Assembly (NCBI RefSeq): GCF_040298565.1
Contig: NZ_JBEPAK010000003.1
Location: forward strand, 38,703-102,702
From: Kitasatospora sp040298565
GTDB taxonomy: Bacteria; Actinomycetota; Actinomycetes; Streptomycetales; Streptomycetaceae
DNA: 64,000 nt
Direction of reading: 5' to 3'
In this document: positions 40,834 through 49,752 of the stretch, one piece after another
How positions within the stretch are numbered: position 1 is the stretch's first letter
How the letters are laid out: each line of letters opens with the position of its first letter
The notes under the pieces: model-generated
What the model was told of the DNA's origin: nothing
The model's database searches: none
What the model saw: only the letters and a program-made list of their open reading frames with translations
Program-made: the position numbers and the translations under genes

Positions 40834-41352
40834 TCATGGTGCCGCGCGGGTCTTGGCGGCAGCCACGCACTCGTGTTGGTGGGGCTGCGGTCCCGCGATG
40901 TTGAGGACGGGGTCTTCTCCTTCGGGAATTTCGAAAACGAAGACGACACCGGAGGAGATGGCCTGTATGGCGCATTGGTTGTCGAACGTCAGGGGCGTGT
41001 AGGGCTCCCAGGCGCAACCGGCGTCGTCGAGAGCTGCAATCACGTCCGCGTACTTGGGGTGGCCGGGGAACGTCTGCTCGGTAGCCAGGCCCGCGGGGAG
41101 CTCGACGACGTCCCGCCAGGTCTGGAGGCAGATCAAGATGATCTTCTGGCAGCGGCAGACGCTGAGCTCAAGGTCGCCAAAAGCGAGCAGCGACGGCCAG
41201 GATCGCCGCTTCCCGACGACCACCTCGAAGGGCTCGCCGAGCACCTCGGTCACCGCATTCCAGTCGGCGCCGTTCGCGACCGGGCCCAGCTGTCCCGAGC
41301 GGGCAAGTTCCGTCAGAACGTCGAGTAGCTCCATGAGGCGGGAGCCTGTCAC
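40834..41352 (-). CDS. unknown acidic protein, about 170 residues
   Basis: Start is GTG 41352 or ATG 41334 (MELLDVLTELARSG); neither has a strong ribosome binding site. The product is acidic, with SVCRCQKIILICLQTW in the middle and ALDDAGCAWEPYTPLTFDNQ later. Overall shape (amphipathic N-terminal helices, strands, acidic body, no catalytic motif) recalls small immunity-type proteins, but no family was recognised. A perfect intrinsic terminator follows, which supports it being a real transcribed gene. Confidence 0.55.
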   Translation of the reverse strand: MTGSRLMELLDVLTELARSGQLGPVANGADWNAVTEVLGEPFEVVVGKRRSWPSLLAFGDLELSVCRCQKIILICLQTWRDVVELPAGLATEQTFPGHPKYADVIAALDDAGCAWEPYTPLTFDNQCAIQAISSGVVFVFEIPEGEDPVLNIAGPQPHQHECVAAAKTRAAP

Positions 41353-41914
41353 CTGCGAGATGGGCTGTCCAACGGCTTCGGATGGCTGCTGGTGCCCGCC
41401 CCCGGCAACGGCCGATGGCTACTCGCTCGCGTGGGTCTCGGTGATGGCCGGTCGAGCGGAGGACTTGTCGACGATGCCCTTCTCCTGGGTGAAGGGCCAC
41501 GATCAGGTACTGCCAGGCGATGTTGTTGACCGAGCGGGCGAGTGAGGGCCGGTGCCAGATTCTGAGCCGAGCGCGCTGGGGTCACCGATGGCAGCCTGTC
41601 AGCAGTTTGCCCGCATGGTGGCCAGCACTGGCACGACGAACGAGCAGGGCGAGCGGGCTTGCGTCGTCTGAGTCGGTTGGCGAGACCTCGAAGCGTTCGG
41701 CGGCCCTGCGCAGGGACCAGCGTCCTCCACCACGCAGCGGGCAGGCGCGAGTGTCCGGTCTCGGTCAGCGGTGCTTATGGCGTGGCATGAGGGCTTTGGA
41801 AGCCGGTGCAGATGTCGCGATCCACACCGAGCCAGAAGGCCCTCACTCATTTCAAGATCGCTAGGCTGTGTACCCCCGTCACAACTTTCGTGGTCGAAAC
41901 AGCTAGAGCCACGC
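41353..41914. other. no confident gene; possibly decayed sequence
   Basis: 560 bp with less extreme codon bias than neighbours and several short frames on both strands, none with a ribosome binding site plus protein-like composition. A phrase such as NNIAWQYLIVALHPGEGH on the minus strand near 41480-41540 looks protein-like but is cut by stops, so a degraded gene is possible. Confidence 0.35.
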
Positions 41915-42136
41915 TCAGTCGCCTTCGGGCAGGTGGAAGTAGACCGTGCCCGACCGCCAAGGTCCGTGCTCAGTCATCTCCGACTCGATGACGACATCTT
42001 GAACTTCAACAGCTCCCAATGCTTCGATCGAGTTGGCCAGCCTTCGCAAGAGCGCAGGCACGCTGTCACAGCCTGGACCTGCAGGATTGGCCTGAGAGAA
42101 GTGGCGAATTGTCCAGGACGCCGTAGTGCTCGTCAT
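41915..42136 (-). CDS. small conserved-type protein, 73 residues
   Basis: ATG 42136 (MTSTTASWTIRHFSQANPAG). The core PALLRRLANSIEALGAVEVQ followed by DVVIESEMTEHG and TVYFHLPEGD is of a type I have seen in small streptomycete proteins of unknown function; helix-strand-strand order and absence of Cys or signal peptide suggest a compact cytosolic fold. No operon partner. Confidence 0.6.
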   Translation of the reverse strand: MTSTTASWTIRHFSQANPAGPGCDSVPALLRRLANSIEALGAVEVQDVVIESEMTEHGPWRSGTVYFHLPEGD

Positions 42137-42472
42137 GGGACTGATCGTAAGACCCGCCCAGGCCCCGCCAGAGCTGGTGGGGGGCCGGGCGCGGCCGGGG
42201 TGCTTGCTCAGGGATTTGAGATCGGGTGACGGATCACCGCGCTCGGGGCCAACCGGAGGCTGGCCGGGGACCACCGAGGGTGTCGCCGCACTTTCGAATT
42301 TCGCCGTACCACTGCCTCCTCTTCCGGTCGCCCCGTGGTATCAGGCTGACCCGCTGCCTCTTGGTACGCCTTCTTCGAGGCTGTCATCGGGCTGGAATTC
42401 CGAATCCGACGGAACCAACCGCGGGTAGGCTCGCGCGGCGACCCATCCGAACGTCGGCGGAGGAGTTCTCCC
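42137..42472. other. intergenic, promoter region of pip
   Basis: 336 bp with no convincing gene between two divergent genes. Apart from GGCGGAGGAG at 42454-42463, the ribosome binding site for the next gene, nothing stands out. Confidence 0.45.
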
Positions 42473-43435
42473 GTGCTCGAGCTGTACACCCACGACAGCC
42501 CCTACGAAGACGGCCTGTTGGACGTCGGCGACGGGCAGCGGATCCACTGGAACTCCTCCGGCAATCCGGCGGGCACGCCGGCCGTCGTGGTGCACGGCGG
42601 GCCGGGCTCCGGCCACCATCCCGGGTCCCGGCGGTACTTCGACCCCGAGCGCTTCCGCGTGGTGCAGTACGACCAGCGCGGCTGCGGACGCAGCCTGCCG
42701 CATGCCGCCTACCCGTCGACCGGGCTGGAGCACAACACCACCGCGCATCTGGTTGCAGACCTGGAGCGGCTGCGCGAGCACTTGGGCATCGACAAGTGGA
42801 TGCTGTACGGCGGCTCGTGGGGCTCCACGCTGATCCTCGCCTACGCACAGGCCCACCCGGAGCGGGTCTCCGCGATCGTGATCTGCGGGGTGACCATGAC
42901 GAGCCCCGAGGAAATCGACTGGCTCTACCGGGGTGTCGGCCGCTTCCTTCCCGGCCCGTGGGAGGCGTTCCGGACCTTCCCTCCGGGCACCGACCCGGAC
43001 GGTGACGTGTTCGACCTCCTCGCTGCCTACAACCGGCTGCTCAACGACCCCGAGGAGACCGTCCGTCGGGCCGCCGCCCGGGCCTGGGCCACCTGGGAGG
43101 ACGCCGTCATCTCGCACGAGGTGCTGGGGAAGCCGAACGCGTACACCGACCGGCCCTCCGATGCCCTGATGGCCTTCACCCGGATCACGGCGCACTACTT
43201 CTCGCACCAGGCCTTCCTCCAGGACGGCCAACTGCTGCGCGACGCCGACCGACTGGCCGGCATCCCGGGCGAGCTCATCCACGGGCGGCTCGACCTCGGT
43301 AGTCCGCTGCGCACCGCCTGGCGGCTCGCCCAGGCCTGGCCCGACGCCAACCTGACGGTCGTCGACGAAGCCGGGCACACCGGCAGCCCGCGGATGACGG
43401 AGGCGGTCCTCGCGGCCGTCGAACGGTTCGCCTGA
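42473..43435 (+). CDS. pip: proline iminopeptidase (S33)
   Basis: 320 residues, GTG 42473 nine bases after CGGAGGAG. Family landmarks: VVHGGPGSGHH (oxyanion HGGPG), YDQRGCGRS, nucleophile GGSWGSTL, acid in HGRLDLGSP, and His in DEAGHTGS. It cleaves N-terminal proline from peptides in the cytosol. Length matches the bacterial family (about 310-320). A single gene. Confidence 0.9.
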   Translation: MLELYTHDSPYEDGLLDVGDGQRIHWNSSGNPAGTPAVVVHGGPGSGHHPGSRRYFDPERFRVVQYDQRGCGRSLPHAAYPSTGLEHNTTAHLVADLERLREHLGIDKWMLYGGSWGSTLILAYAQAHPERVSAIVICGVTMTSPEEIDWLYRGVGRFLPGPWEAFRTFPPGTDPDGDVFDLLAAYNRLLNDPEETVRRAAARAWATWEDAVISHEVLGKPNAYTDRPSDALMAFTRITAHYFSHQAFLQDGQLLRDADRLAGIPGELIHGRLDLGSPLRTAWRLAQAWPDANLTVVDEAGHTGSPRMTEAVLAAVERFA

Positions 43436-43595
43436 GAACAGATGTCCCGAGTGCGCCTGTGTCGTCCAGGCCGGCCAATCGGTGGAGCCGTCGCGGCAGA
43501 CCGGCACGCCCGGCGCGCCCGGCAGGCCCCGCAGTCGCCACCGAACGACCGAACGACCGGAGCGCCGACCGTTCGGCGGCGGACCGGGTGACCGG

Positions 43596-44225
43596 TCAGA
43601 CCGCCGGGCGGGGCGCGAGGATCGCGCAGGTGGTCGTGGCATGGGCGTAGAGCTTTCCGTTCTCTGCGCCGACCACCCTGGCCTCCGCGGTCGCCATCGT
43701 CCGGCCCAGGTGCAGCACCACGCCCTCACATCGCAGCAGACCCGAGTCCGCGAACAGCGGGCGCAGCATGTGGACGTTCAACTGGGTGGTCGTGTAGCCG
43801 GTCCCGGCCGGCAGCTTGCTCAGCACGGCACTGCCGAGCGCCGAATCGAGCAGGGTGGCCAGGTACCCGCCGTGCACGGTGTTCATCGGGTTGAAGAGGT
43901 GGTCACCCGGCTCTCCCTCGAACACCGCCGTGCCCTGCTTCACCTCGACCAGGCGGAAGCCCATGGTGCTGCAGATCGACGGCTCCGGGATCCGACCCGC
44001 GATCCATTCCAGCAGGATCTCCTCGCCCGTGAGGTGCGGGTACTCGGCGATCGGCGAACCGACCGTCCAGGTGTGGGTACGGGACCGCAGCTCCTGACCG
44101 GACGGTGACCCCTGCTCCGAGTAGGTGCGCTGATGATTCGTCATGGGATCAACGTGCCCTGTCTGGTCCCATGGCTCAAGCTCTGGCCGTTGAGAGGGCC
44201 CGCCCCTTGTCAACTCCTGGCTCAT
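43596..44225 (-). CDS. hotdog-fold thioesterase (PaaI type), coupled to mca
   Basis: Up to 209 residues. ATG 44225 overlaps the mca stop (ATGA) behind GAGGGGAGGAA; an internal ATG at 44144 is also possible. The hotdog core runs MGFRLVEVKQGTAVFEGEPG, then HLFNPMNTVHGGYLATLLDS (catalytic N/D-G-G region), TTTQLNVHMLRPL. Such enzymes hydrolyse acyl-CoA thioesters. Overlap with a mycothiol-conjugate amidase gene suggests detoxification of acyl or aryl thiol adducts, which is inference. The first 60 residues lie outside the fold. Confidence 0.8.
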   Translation of the reverse strand: MSQELTRGGPSQRPELEPWDQTGHVDPMTNHQRTYSEQGSPSGQELRSRTHTWTVGSPIAEYPHLTGEEILLEWIAGRIPEPSICSTMGFRLVEVKQGTAVFEGEPGDHLFNPMNTVHGGYLATLLDSALGSAVLSKLPAGTGYTTTQLNVHMLRPLFADSGLLRCEGVVLHLGRTMATAEARVVGAENGKLYAHATTTCAILAPRPAV

Positions 44226-45115
44226 TTCCTCCCCTCTGCCCCGCGCAGCCCGGCGAACAAGTCGGTCTCGACCGCGCCCGGAGCGGGGCCGCCCACGAAG
44301 CTCCGGGCCAGGTGGTAGTCCTCCGTGGGCCAGACCTGGCGCTCGATGTCCCGGGGGTGGGCCATGAAGGCGACGCCCGCTTCGACTTGGGTGGCGTGCG
44401 CCAGCATCGCCGCGTCCCGTAGGGCGAAGTATTCCGAGCAGGCGATTCGGGTGGTCGTCGCGAGCGCCGGCGGGGTGTCGGGCCAGTCGGCGAGCAGTTC
44501 GCCCATGGCCGATGGGACTCCGCGCGCCGTCATGGCGTCGTACATGGTCTGGAACCAGGACCGGGAGAGCGCCAGGTGGTAGTAGAGCTTGGCCGCCTGC
44601 CAGGGCTCGCCCGCCTCCTGGTGACGGTCGGGGTCGGCGGCTGCCTCGAAAGCCGCCACGGTGACCCGGTGGGTCATCACGTGGTCGGGGTGCGGGTACC
44701 CGCCGGTCTCGTCGTAGGTGATCACCACATGCGGGCGGAACTTCCGGATCAGGGCGACCAACGGGACCGCAGCAACCTCCACCGGCTGGGCGGCGAAGCA
44801 GCCCTCCGGCAGCGGCTCACCTGGACCCGGCATCCCCGAGTCGATGAAGCCGAGGAACTGCTGCCGCACGCCGAGGATTTCACGGGCGGCCTCCATCTCC
44901 CGACGCCGGATCCGGGCGAGATCGTCCCGCACCTCGGGCCGGTCCATCGCCGGATTGAGCACCGAACCGCGCTCGCCGCCGGTACAGGTGGCGACCAGGA
45001 CGTCCACGCCCTCGGCCGCGTAGCGGGCGAGAGTGGCCGCGCCCTTGCTCGATTCGTCGTCGGGGTGAGCGTGAACGGTGAGCAGGCGCAGGCCGCCCGG
45101 GTGCTTGGTGAACAT
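44222..45115 (-). CDS. mca: mycothiol S-conjugate amidase
   Basis: 297 residues, ATG 45115 with GGAGG six bases upstream. The LmbE-like zinc fold is clear: LTVHAHPDDES (His17, Asp20), ATCTGGERGS, and GGYPHPDHVMTHR for the third ligand. Mca cleaves mycothiol adducts of toxins and antibiotics to mercapturic acids plus GlcN-Ins. The length fits Mca better than MshB, and the QVWPTEDYHLARS C-terminus is Mca-like. Mycothiol occurs in actinomycetes only, which supports the organism call. First of a two-gene operon with a thioesterase. Confidence 0.9.
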   Translation of the reverse strand: MFTKHPGGLRLLTVHAHPDDESSKGAATLARYAAEGVDVLVATCTGGERGSVLNPAMDRPEVRDDLARIRRREMEAAREILGVRQQFLGFIDSGMPGPGEPLPEGCFAAQPVEVAAVPLVALIRKFRPHVVITYDETGGYPHPDHVMTHRVTVAAFEAAADPDRHQEAGEPWQAAKLYYHLALSRSWFQTMYDAMTARGVPSAMGELLADWPDTPPALATTTRIACSEYFALRDAAMLAHATQVEAGVAFMAHPRDIERQVWPTEDYHLARSFVGGPAPGAVETDLFAGLRGAEGRK

Positions 45116-45191
45116 GAGTGCCTCCGTGGTGTGTGGGAGTCGATAAGCAGGTGATTCGCGATCAGGTGGCCAGCGTCCAGCGTTCAGCGGC

Positions 45192-45227
45192 CGGCGGCAG
45201 GCGGCAGGCGGCAGGCGGCAGGCGGCC
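45192..45227. repeat. 7-bp tandem repeat (CGGCAGG)x5
   Basis: About five units of CGGCAGG immediately after the stop of the DHA2 transporter gene; same CGGCANN core as the arrays at 18738 (other strand) and 34848. Confidence 0.88.
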
Positions 45228-45229
45228 GG

Positions 45230-46765
45230 TCAATCTGCCTTACGGGCAGTGCCCGGGTAGAGCAGGGCCGGTGCGATGGCGAGTGCTGACAGCGCCAGCA
45301 CCCACCAGAAAGTCGCCCCGAAGGCGGTGCCCGGGCGCCCAGGGTGCCCCGCCTGCGCATGTTGGAGGACCAGTGTCAGCACCGCCGTACCGAGCGCCCC
45401 GCCGAGCCGGTTGAGGACGTTGATCGCACCTGCGGCCGCAGGAACCCGTGACTTCTCGACGCTCCCGTACAGCGCCGCCATGCCGGGGATCATGACGATC
45501 CCCATACCTGCCCCTCGCAGCGCCAAGGAGGCGGCGAGCAGCCAGTCCGCCGGGCCGGAGCCCGTTCCCAGCCGGGTGAACGCGAGCGTCCCGAGCAGCG
45601 AGCAACCGATGCCGAGCAGGATCAGCGGCCGCGGCGCGACGCGGTCGGCTATTCGGCCGGCCAACAGCGAGGTGACCGCCGTGCCGAGCGCCTGGGGTGC
45701 GAGCAGCAAGCCCGCCTCCACCGCCCCGGCGTGCTCCACCTGCTGGTAGTAGAGGGGCACCAGGAACATCGAGCCGTAGAGCACGGCGCCCTGGAGGAAG
45801 CTGTTCGCCGTCGCCACCGCGAAGCCGCGCCGCCCGAACAGCCTCAGGTCGATCAGCGGCGGGCGAGCCGCGTCCCGCCCCACTCGCAACGCGTGCCGTC
45901 CGTACGCCGCCAGCAGCAGCACACCCGCCGCGATCGCCGCCGGTCCGACCGAACCGCCCTCCCCGATCGTGGAGAGCCCGTAGACCAGCGCCGTCAGGCT
46001 CGGGGACAGTTGCACCAGCCCGGTCACGTCCAGCCGGGGCCCGGGACGTCGGGACCGCTCCGGCGCCGGGAGCCACCGAAGCGCCAGGAGCAGGGTGAGC
46101 AGCCCCACCGGGACGTTCAGCAGGAACATCCAGCGCCACCCCAGGTGGTCCAGCACCAGCCCGCCGAGGACCGGCCCGAGGACTGGCGCCAGGCTGATCG
46201 GAAGCAGCATGGTCCCCATGACCCGGGCGATCCGGGACCGACCGGCCGCCTGCACCATGATCGTCTGCCCCAGCGGCTGGATCATGGCACCGCCGACCCC
46301 CTGCAGGACCCGGAAGCCGATCAGGCTGCCCGTGGACCAGGCCAGGCCGCACAGCGCGGAACCCAACACGAACAGGACGACTGATCCGAGCCAGGCGCGC
46401 CGGGCACCGAACCGGCCGGCGGCCCAAGCGGAGAGCGGCATGGTCAGCGCGATCGCCAGCAGGTACCCGGTGGCCACCCACTGCACTGCCGCCATCGAGC
46501 TGTGCAGATCTCGGGCGACGGAGTCGACGCCGACGTTGACGATCGTGGTGTCCAGCAGGGCCAGGATCGGCCCCAGCGCGAGCACCGTGGCCGTCTTCCA
46601 CAAGCCGGGTGGCAAGGGCTCCGGCCACTTCGGTCCTGCCGCCCGACACCAGCCCCGCGCCTCGCTCTTCCCCTGGCCGCCGTTCAGGGCCCCTTTCCCC
46701 TCGTCGTTCTCACCGCTCAACTCCACCGCGCTCACCGCGGCCTGCGTTCCGACCGATGCGGTCAT
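45230..46765 (-). CDS. DHA2-family (EmrB/QacA) drug exporter
   Basis: 511 residues, ATG 46765 behind GGGAGGGTTC. About 55 polar residues precede the first helix (ALGPILALLDTTIVNVGVDS, the DHA2 motif D1). There are about 14 predicted helices; motif A GRFGARRAWLG and motif C GTMLLPISLAPVLGPVLGG are present. A proton-driven exporter of hydrophobic compounds. It is divergent from a TetR gene at 46892 with a 27-bp palindrome between, so its expression is likely induced by the transported compound. Confidence 0.87.
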   Translation of the reverse strand: MTASVGTQAAVSAVELSGENDEGKGALNGGQGKSEARGWCRAAGPKWPEPLPPGLWKTATVLALGPILALLDTTIVNVGVDSVARDLHSSMAAVQWVATGYLLAIALTMPLSAWAAGRFGARRAWLGSVVLFVLGSALCGLAWSTGSLIGFRVLQGVGGAMIQPLGQTIMVQAAGRSRIARVMGTMLLPISLAPVLGPVLGGLVLDHLGWRWMFLLNVPVGLLTLLLALRWLPAPERSRRPGPRLDVTGLVQLSPSLTALVYGLSTIGEGGSVGPAAIAAGVLLLAAYGRHALRVGRDAARPPLIDLRLFGRRGFAVATANSFLQGAVLYGSMFLVPLYYQQVEHAGAVEAGLLLAPQALGTAVTSLLAGRIADRVAPRPLILLGIGCSLLGTLAFTRLGTGSGPADWLLAASLALRGAGMGIVMIPGMAALYGSVEKSRVPAAAGAINVLNRLGGALGTAVLTLVLQHAQAGHPGRPGTAFGATFWWVLALSALAIAPALLYPGTARKAD

Positions 46766-46838
46766 GAACCCTCCCCGGACCGTCCCTCTGCCGACCGCTC
46801 CGGCCGACGCGACAAACTTAGGACGGACCCAGTGAATA

Positions 46839-46865
46839 GGTCAAGCATAATTTCTATGCTCGACC
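46839..46865. promoter_or_regulatory. 27-bp operator palindrome of the exporter/TetR pair
   Basis: Arms GGTC-A-AGCATA (46839-46849) and TATGCT-C-GACC (46855-46865) pair except at one position, around ATTTC. It lies in the 126-bp gap between the divergent exporter and TetR genes, 27 bp before the TetR start. Confidence 0.75.
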
Positions 46866-46891
46866 CAAGGATCTGCGCTAAGCTCGCCACC

Positions 46892-47539
46892 ATGACCGAG
46901 ACCGGGACCCCGCCGAACCTGCGCGAGCTCAACAAACGCCGCACCCGCGAGGCGATCTCACATGCCGCGACCAGGCTCTTCATCGAGCGCGGCTTCGACC
47001 GGACGACGATCGCCGAGGTCGCGGCCGCCGCAGGCGTCGCCAAAATGACCGTCACCAACCACTTCCCGCGCAAGGAGGACCTCTTCTTCGACATCCACGA
47101 GGAACTCGTCGGCCGGCTGGCCCGCACCGTCACCGAGCGCGAGCCCGGCGAGTCCGCCCTCGCCGCACTGCGCCGCGACTGTCTGACCGGGCTCGACCGG
47201 CACGACCCCTGGCTCGGCTTCTCAGGCGCCGACTTCGCCCGCACGATCGCCGACAGCCCGGCCCTCGGCGCCCGACTGCGCGAGTTGAACGAACAGGCCG
47301 AGGCCGCGCTGGCCGAGGCACTGGCCGACGCCGTGCACGCGATACCCGTCGACTTCGAGAGCCGGGTCGCCGCCGCCCTGCTCGCCGCCGTCGACCGGGC
47401 GGTGTCCACCGAGGTGTTCCGCCGCACGCTGGCCGGTGAGGACCACGCCGCGATCACCGCCGCGGTACGCCCGTGGGCCACCCAGGCCTTCGACCGATTG
47501 GAGGGCGCCCTCGGCAACTACGCCGTCCGCGAGGGTTGA
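46892..47539 (+). CDS. TetR-family repressor
   Basis: 215 residues from ATG 46892; the frame continues upstream through the operator but is non-coding there. Helix-turn-helix: ISHAATRLFIERGFDRTTIA, then AAAAGVAKMTVTNHFPRKED. The ligand domain has a helical Ala/Glu-rich C-terminus. Expected to repress itself and the divergent DHA2 exporter through the 27-bp palindrome. Confidence 0.86.
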   Translation: MTETGTPPNLRELNKRRTREAISHAATRLFIERGFDRTTIAEVAAAAGVAKMTVTNHFPRKEDLFFDIHEELVGRLARTVTEREPGESALAALRRDCLTGLDRHDPWLGFSGADFARTIADSPALGARLRELNEQAEAALAEALADAVHAIPVDFESRVAAALLAAVDRAVSTEVFRRTLAGEDHAAITAAVRPWATQAFDRLEGALGNYAVREG

Positions 47540-47685
47540 ACCTCACCCCGAGGACCCCCTGGGGCCGGGCCTCGCACCGGGCTCTGCCATCCGCTGGAAG
47601 AAGAACACTGCCCCCGACCGCCCTTGACGAAAGGTTGACCCGTTCACGGCAGAAGGTTGACGATCCCCGCCCCTATGGTCGGCCC

Positions 47686-48366
47686 ATGCCCTCACAGCCC
47701 ATCAGGCCCACCGCCCTGCCGGTGCTGCCATACCGCAAGCCCACCCGCGGCAGGGACTACTGGGTCCTGGACAACGTCCTGCCCGATCCGGACGCCGTCC
47801 GCGAGCGTGTCCTGGCACGCGGCGACTGGACCGAGGGCTACCCGTACCGCCCCGAGACCTGGCCGGGCCTGCGCACCATGCCGGGTCTGGAGCCGGACGA
47901 GCTGTCCCGGGTCGAGTCCCTGGTCCGCAAGGCCACCGGCGCCTCCCGGCTGTGGGTGCAGAGCACCCCGGGCGGTGGCACGCTCAACCACAACTGCGTC
48001 CAAGTCGTCGGGGCCGGGGAGTCGGAGTCCCGCCCACACACCGACTCCCGTGCGCTCTGCCGCTACGCCGCCGTGCTCTACCTCAGCCCGGGTGCGCCCA
48101 AGGACGCCGGCACCAGCTTCTACCGGCAGCAGTTCCCCGGCGGCCGCCTCGGCGGAAACCTGGTCAGCGCTCCGCACAACAACCTGGTCGAAGCGCTCGG
48201 CACCCGCCACGTGCCCGCCGACCACTTCACCGAGGACGTCCGCGTCCCCAACCGCTACAACCAGTTGCTCCTCTACCACGCCAACCTGATCCACAGCGCC
48301 ACCGGCTACTACGGGGGCGAGCTGGCGGACCGCCGGATGACCGCCGTCTTCTTCTGGATGGCCTGA
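47686..48366 (+). CDS. 2OG-Fe(II)-oxygenase-like protein (DUF6445 type)
   Basis: 226 residues, ATG 47686. The central and C-terminal parts show a facial-triad-like pattern: SRPHTDSRALCRYAAVLYLS (His-x-Asp), NLIHSATGYYG (distal His) and DRRMTAVFFW (Arg for the 2-oxoglutarate carboxylate), in the right order and spacing for a prolyl-hydroxylase-like fold. I infer an iron/2OG enzyme; the substrate is unknown. The N-terminal LPYRKPTRGRDYWVLDNVLP has the aspect of such enzymes too. A single gene ahead of murQ, 124 bp apart. Confidence 0.68.
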   Translation: MPSQPIRPTALPVLPYRKPTRGRDYWVLDNVLPDPDAVRERVLARGDWTEGYPYRPETWPGLRTMPGLEPDELSRVESLVRKATGASRLWVQSTPGGGTLNHNCVQVVGAGESESRPHTDSRALCRYAAVLYLSPGAPKDAGTSFYRQQFPGGRLGGNLVSAPHNNLVEALGTRHVPADHFTEDVRVPNRYNQLLLYHANLIHSATGYYGGELADRRMTAVFFWMA

Positions 48367-48490
48367 CGACCCGTCCGTCGGCTGTCGGGCGGATACAGCG
48401 GACACAGAAACGCCGAGCGTCGCCGCCGCATTCGCCCGACCACGTCACCGCCCCTGGTTCAGGCCGCCCGCACGTGGGGACGCTCGCCGC

Positions 48491-49465
48491 ATGAACCCCG
48501 ACGCTTCGCCCGCACCGCCCCCGCCGCCCCTGTCTCCCTCACCCCTGTCACCACCGACACCCACCACGACCACCACACCCACGACCGAGACGATCCGCCC
48601 CGAGTGGGCTGGAATCGACCGGCTGACCACCGTCGACCTGCTCCGCCTCATCAACACCGAGGACCGCTCCGTCCCTATCGCCGTCGCCGGCGAACTGGAG
48701 CGGATCGCCACCGCCGTCGACGCCGTGGCCGCCCGGATGGCGCGAGGCGGACGGCTGGTCTACGCCGGGGCGGGCACCGCCGGGCGGCTCGGGGTGCTGG
48801 ACGCCGCCGAGTGCCCGCCCACCTTCGGGACCGATCCCGGCCTGGTCGTCGGCTTGATCGCCGGCGGCCGGACGGCCGTGACGGAGGCCGCCGAGGGAGC
48901 CGAGGACCGGACGGACCTCGCCGAGGCCGACGTCGCCGCGCTCAACCTCACCCCGGCCGACGCCCTGGTCGGAATCTCCGCCTCCGGCCGTACGCCGTAC
49001 CCCCTCGCGGCCATCCGCGCCGCGCGGGCGGCCGGAGCGCTGACCATCGGGCTGGCGTGCAACCGGGGCTCGGCGCTGGCGGCTGCGGCGGAGCTGGGCA
49101 TCGAGGTGGAGGTCGGCCCCGAGGTGCTGGCCGGGTCCACCCGGCTGAAGGCGGGTACGGCCCAGAAGCTGGTGCTCAACATGCTGTCCACGGCCGTGAT
49201 GATCCGTCTCGGCCGGACGTACGGGAACCTGATGGTCGACCTCCGGGCCACCAACGCCAAGCTCCGCGAGCGCGCCCGGCGGATCGTCGCCGAGGCCACC
49301 GGCGCCGAGGCGAAGGCGGTTGACCAGGCCCTGGCCGCGACGGACGGCCGGACGAAGGACGCGATCCTGTCCCTGCTCGCCGACGTGGACGCGCCCACCG
49401 CCGCCCGCCTGCTCGCCGCTTCGGCCGGACGGCTGCGCGAGGCGTTGGAGCTCGCCAGGCGCTAG
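48491..49465 (+). CDS. murQ: N-acetylmuramic acid 6-phosphate etherase
   Basis: 324 residues, ATG 48491. After a 30-residue Pro/Thr low-complexity head (PPPPPLSPSPLSPPTPTTTT) the SIS-domain enzyme begins. Signatures: YAGAGTAGRLGVLDAAECPP (substrate loop and catalytic Glu), AGGRTAVTEAAEGAED (second Glu), GISASGRTPYPLAA (phosphosugar site) and NLMVDLRATNAKLRERA. MurQ splits MurNAc-6-phosphate into GlcNAc-6-phosphate and lactate in cell-wall recycling. No murP or murR neighbour; the poly-Pro/Thr head is unusual for the family and a later start is possible. Confidence 0.92.
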   Translation: MNPDASPAPPPPPLSPSPLSPPTPTTTTTPTTETIRPEWAGIDRLTTVDLLRLINTEDRSVPIAVAGELERIATAVDAVAARMARGGRLVYAGAGTAGRLGVLDAAECPPTFGTDPGLVVGLIAGGRTAVTEAAEGAEDRTDLAEADVAALNLTPADALVGISASGRTPYPLAAIRAARAAGALTIGLACNRGSALAAAAELGIEVEVGPEVLAGSTRLKAGTAQKLVLNMLSTAVMIRLGRTYGNLMVDLRATNAKLRERARRIVAEATGAEAKAVDQALAATDGRTKDAILSLLADVDAPTAARLLAASAGRLREALELARR

Positions 49466-49752
49466 GAACACGTCCCCGTCCAGTCCGCCCGCGCCGACCC
49501 GGCCCCCGTCCAGCCTGCCCGCACCGCCGCGCCCTCGCGCCCGGCCCGCCCCGCGCCGCAGCCCGCCACCCCGCCGCCCGGCCCGGCTCGCCGCACCGCC
49601 GCACCGCGTCGCCGCCCACCCGGAGAACGCCCCGGGGTTCGCCAACCAGCGGAAAGGAAGAAGCTGCCGCAGAGCACTGGGCCGGTCGCGACCGTGCGTC
49701 TACAGTGGATTTCGACGGCTGCGAGCGATCCCACTCTGGAGGGAGAGCACCC

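Noticed and set aside
40441..41328. Plus-strand frame of about 295 codons
   Set aside because: Spans a terminator hairpin and the antisense of the acidic unknown gene; Arg-rich, no ribosome binding site.
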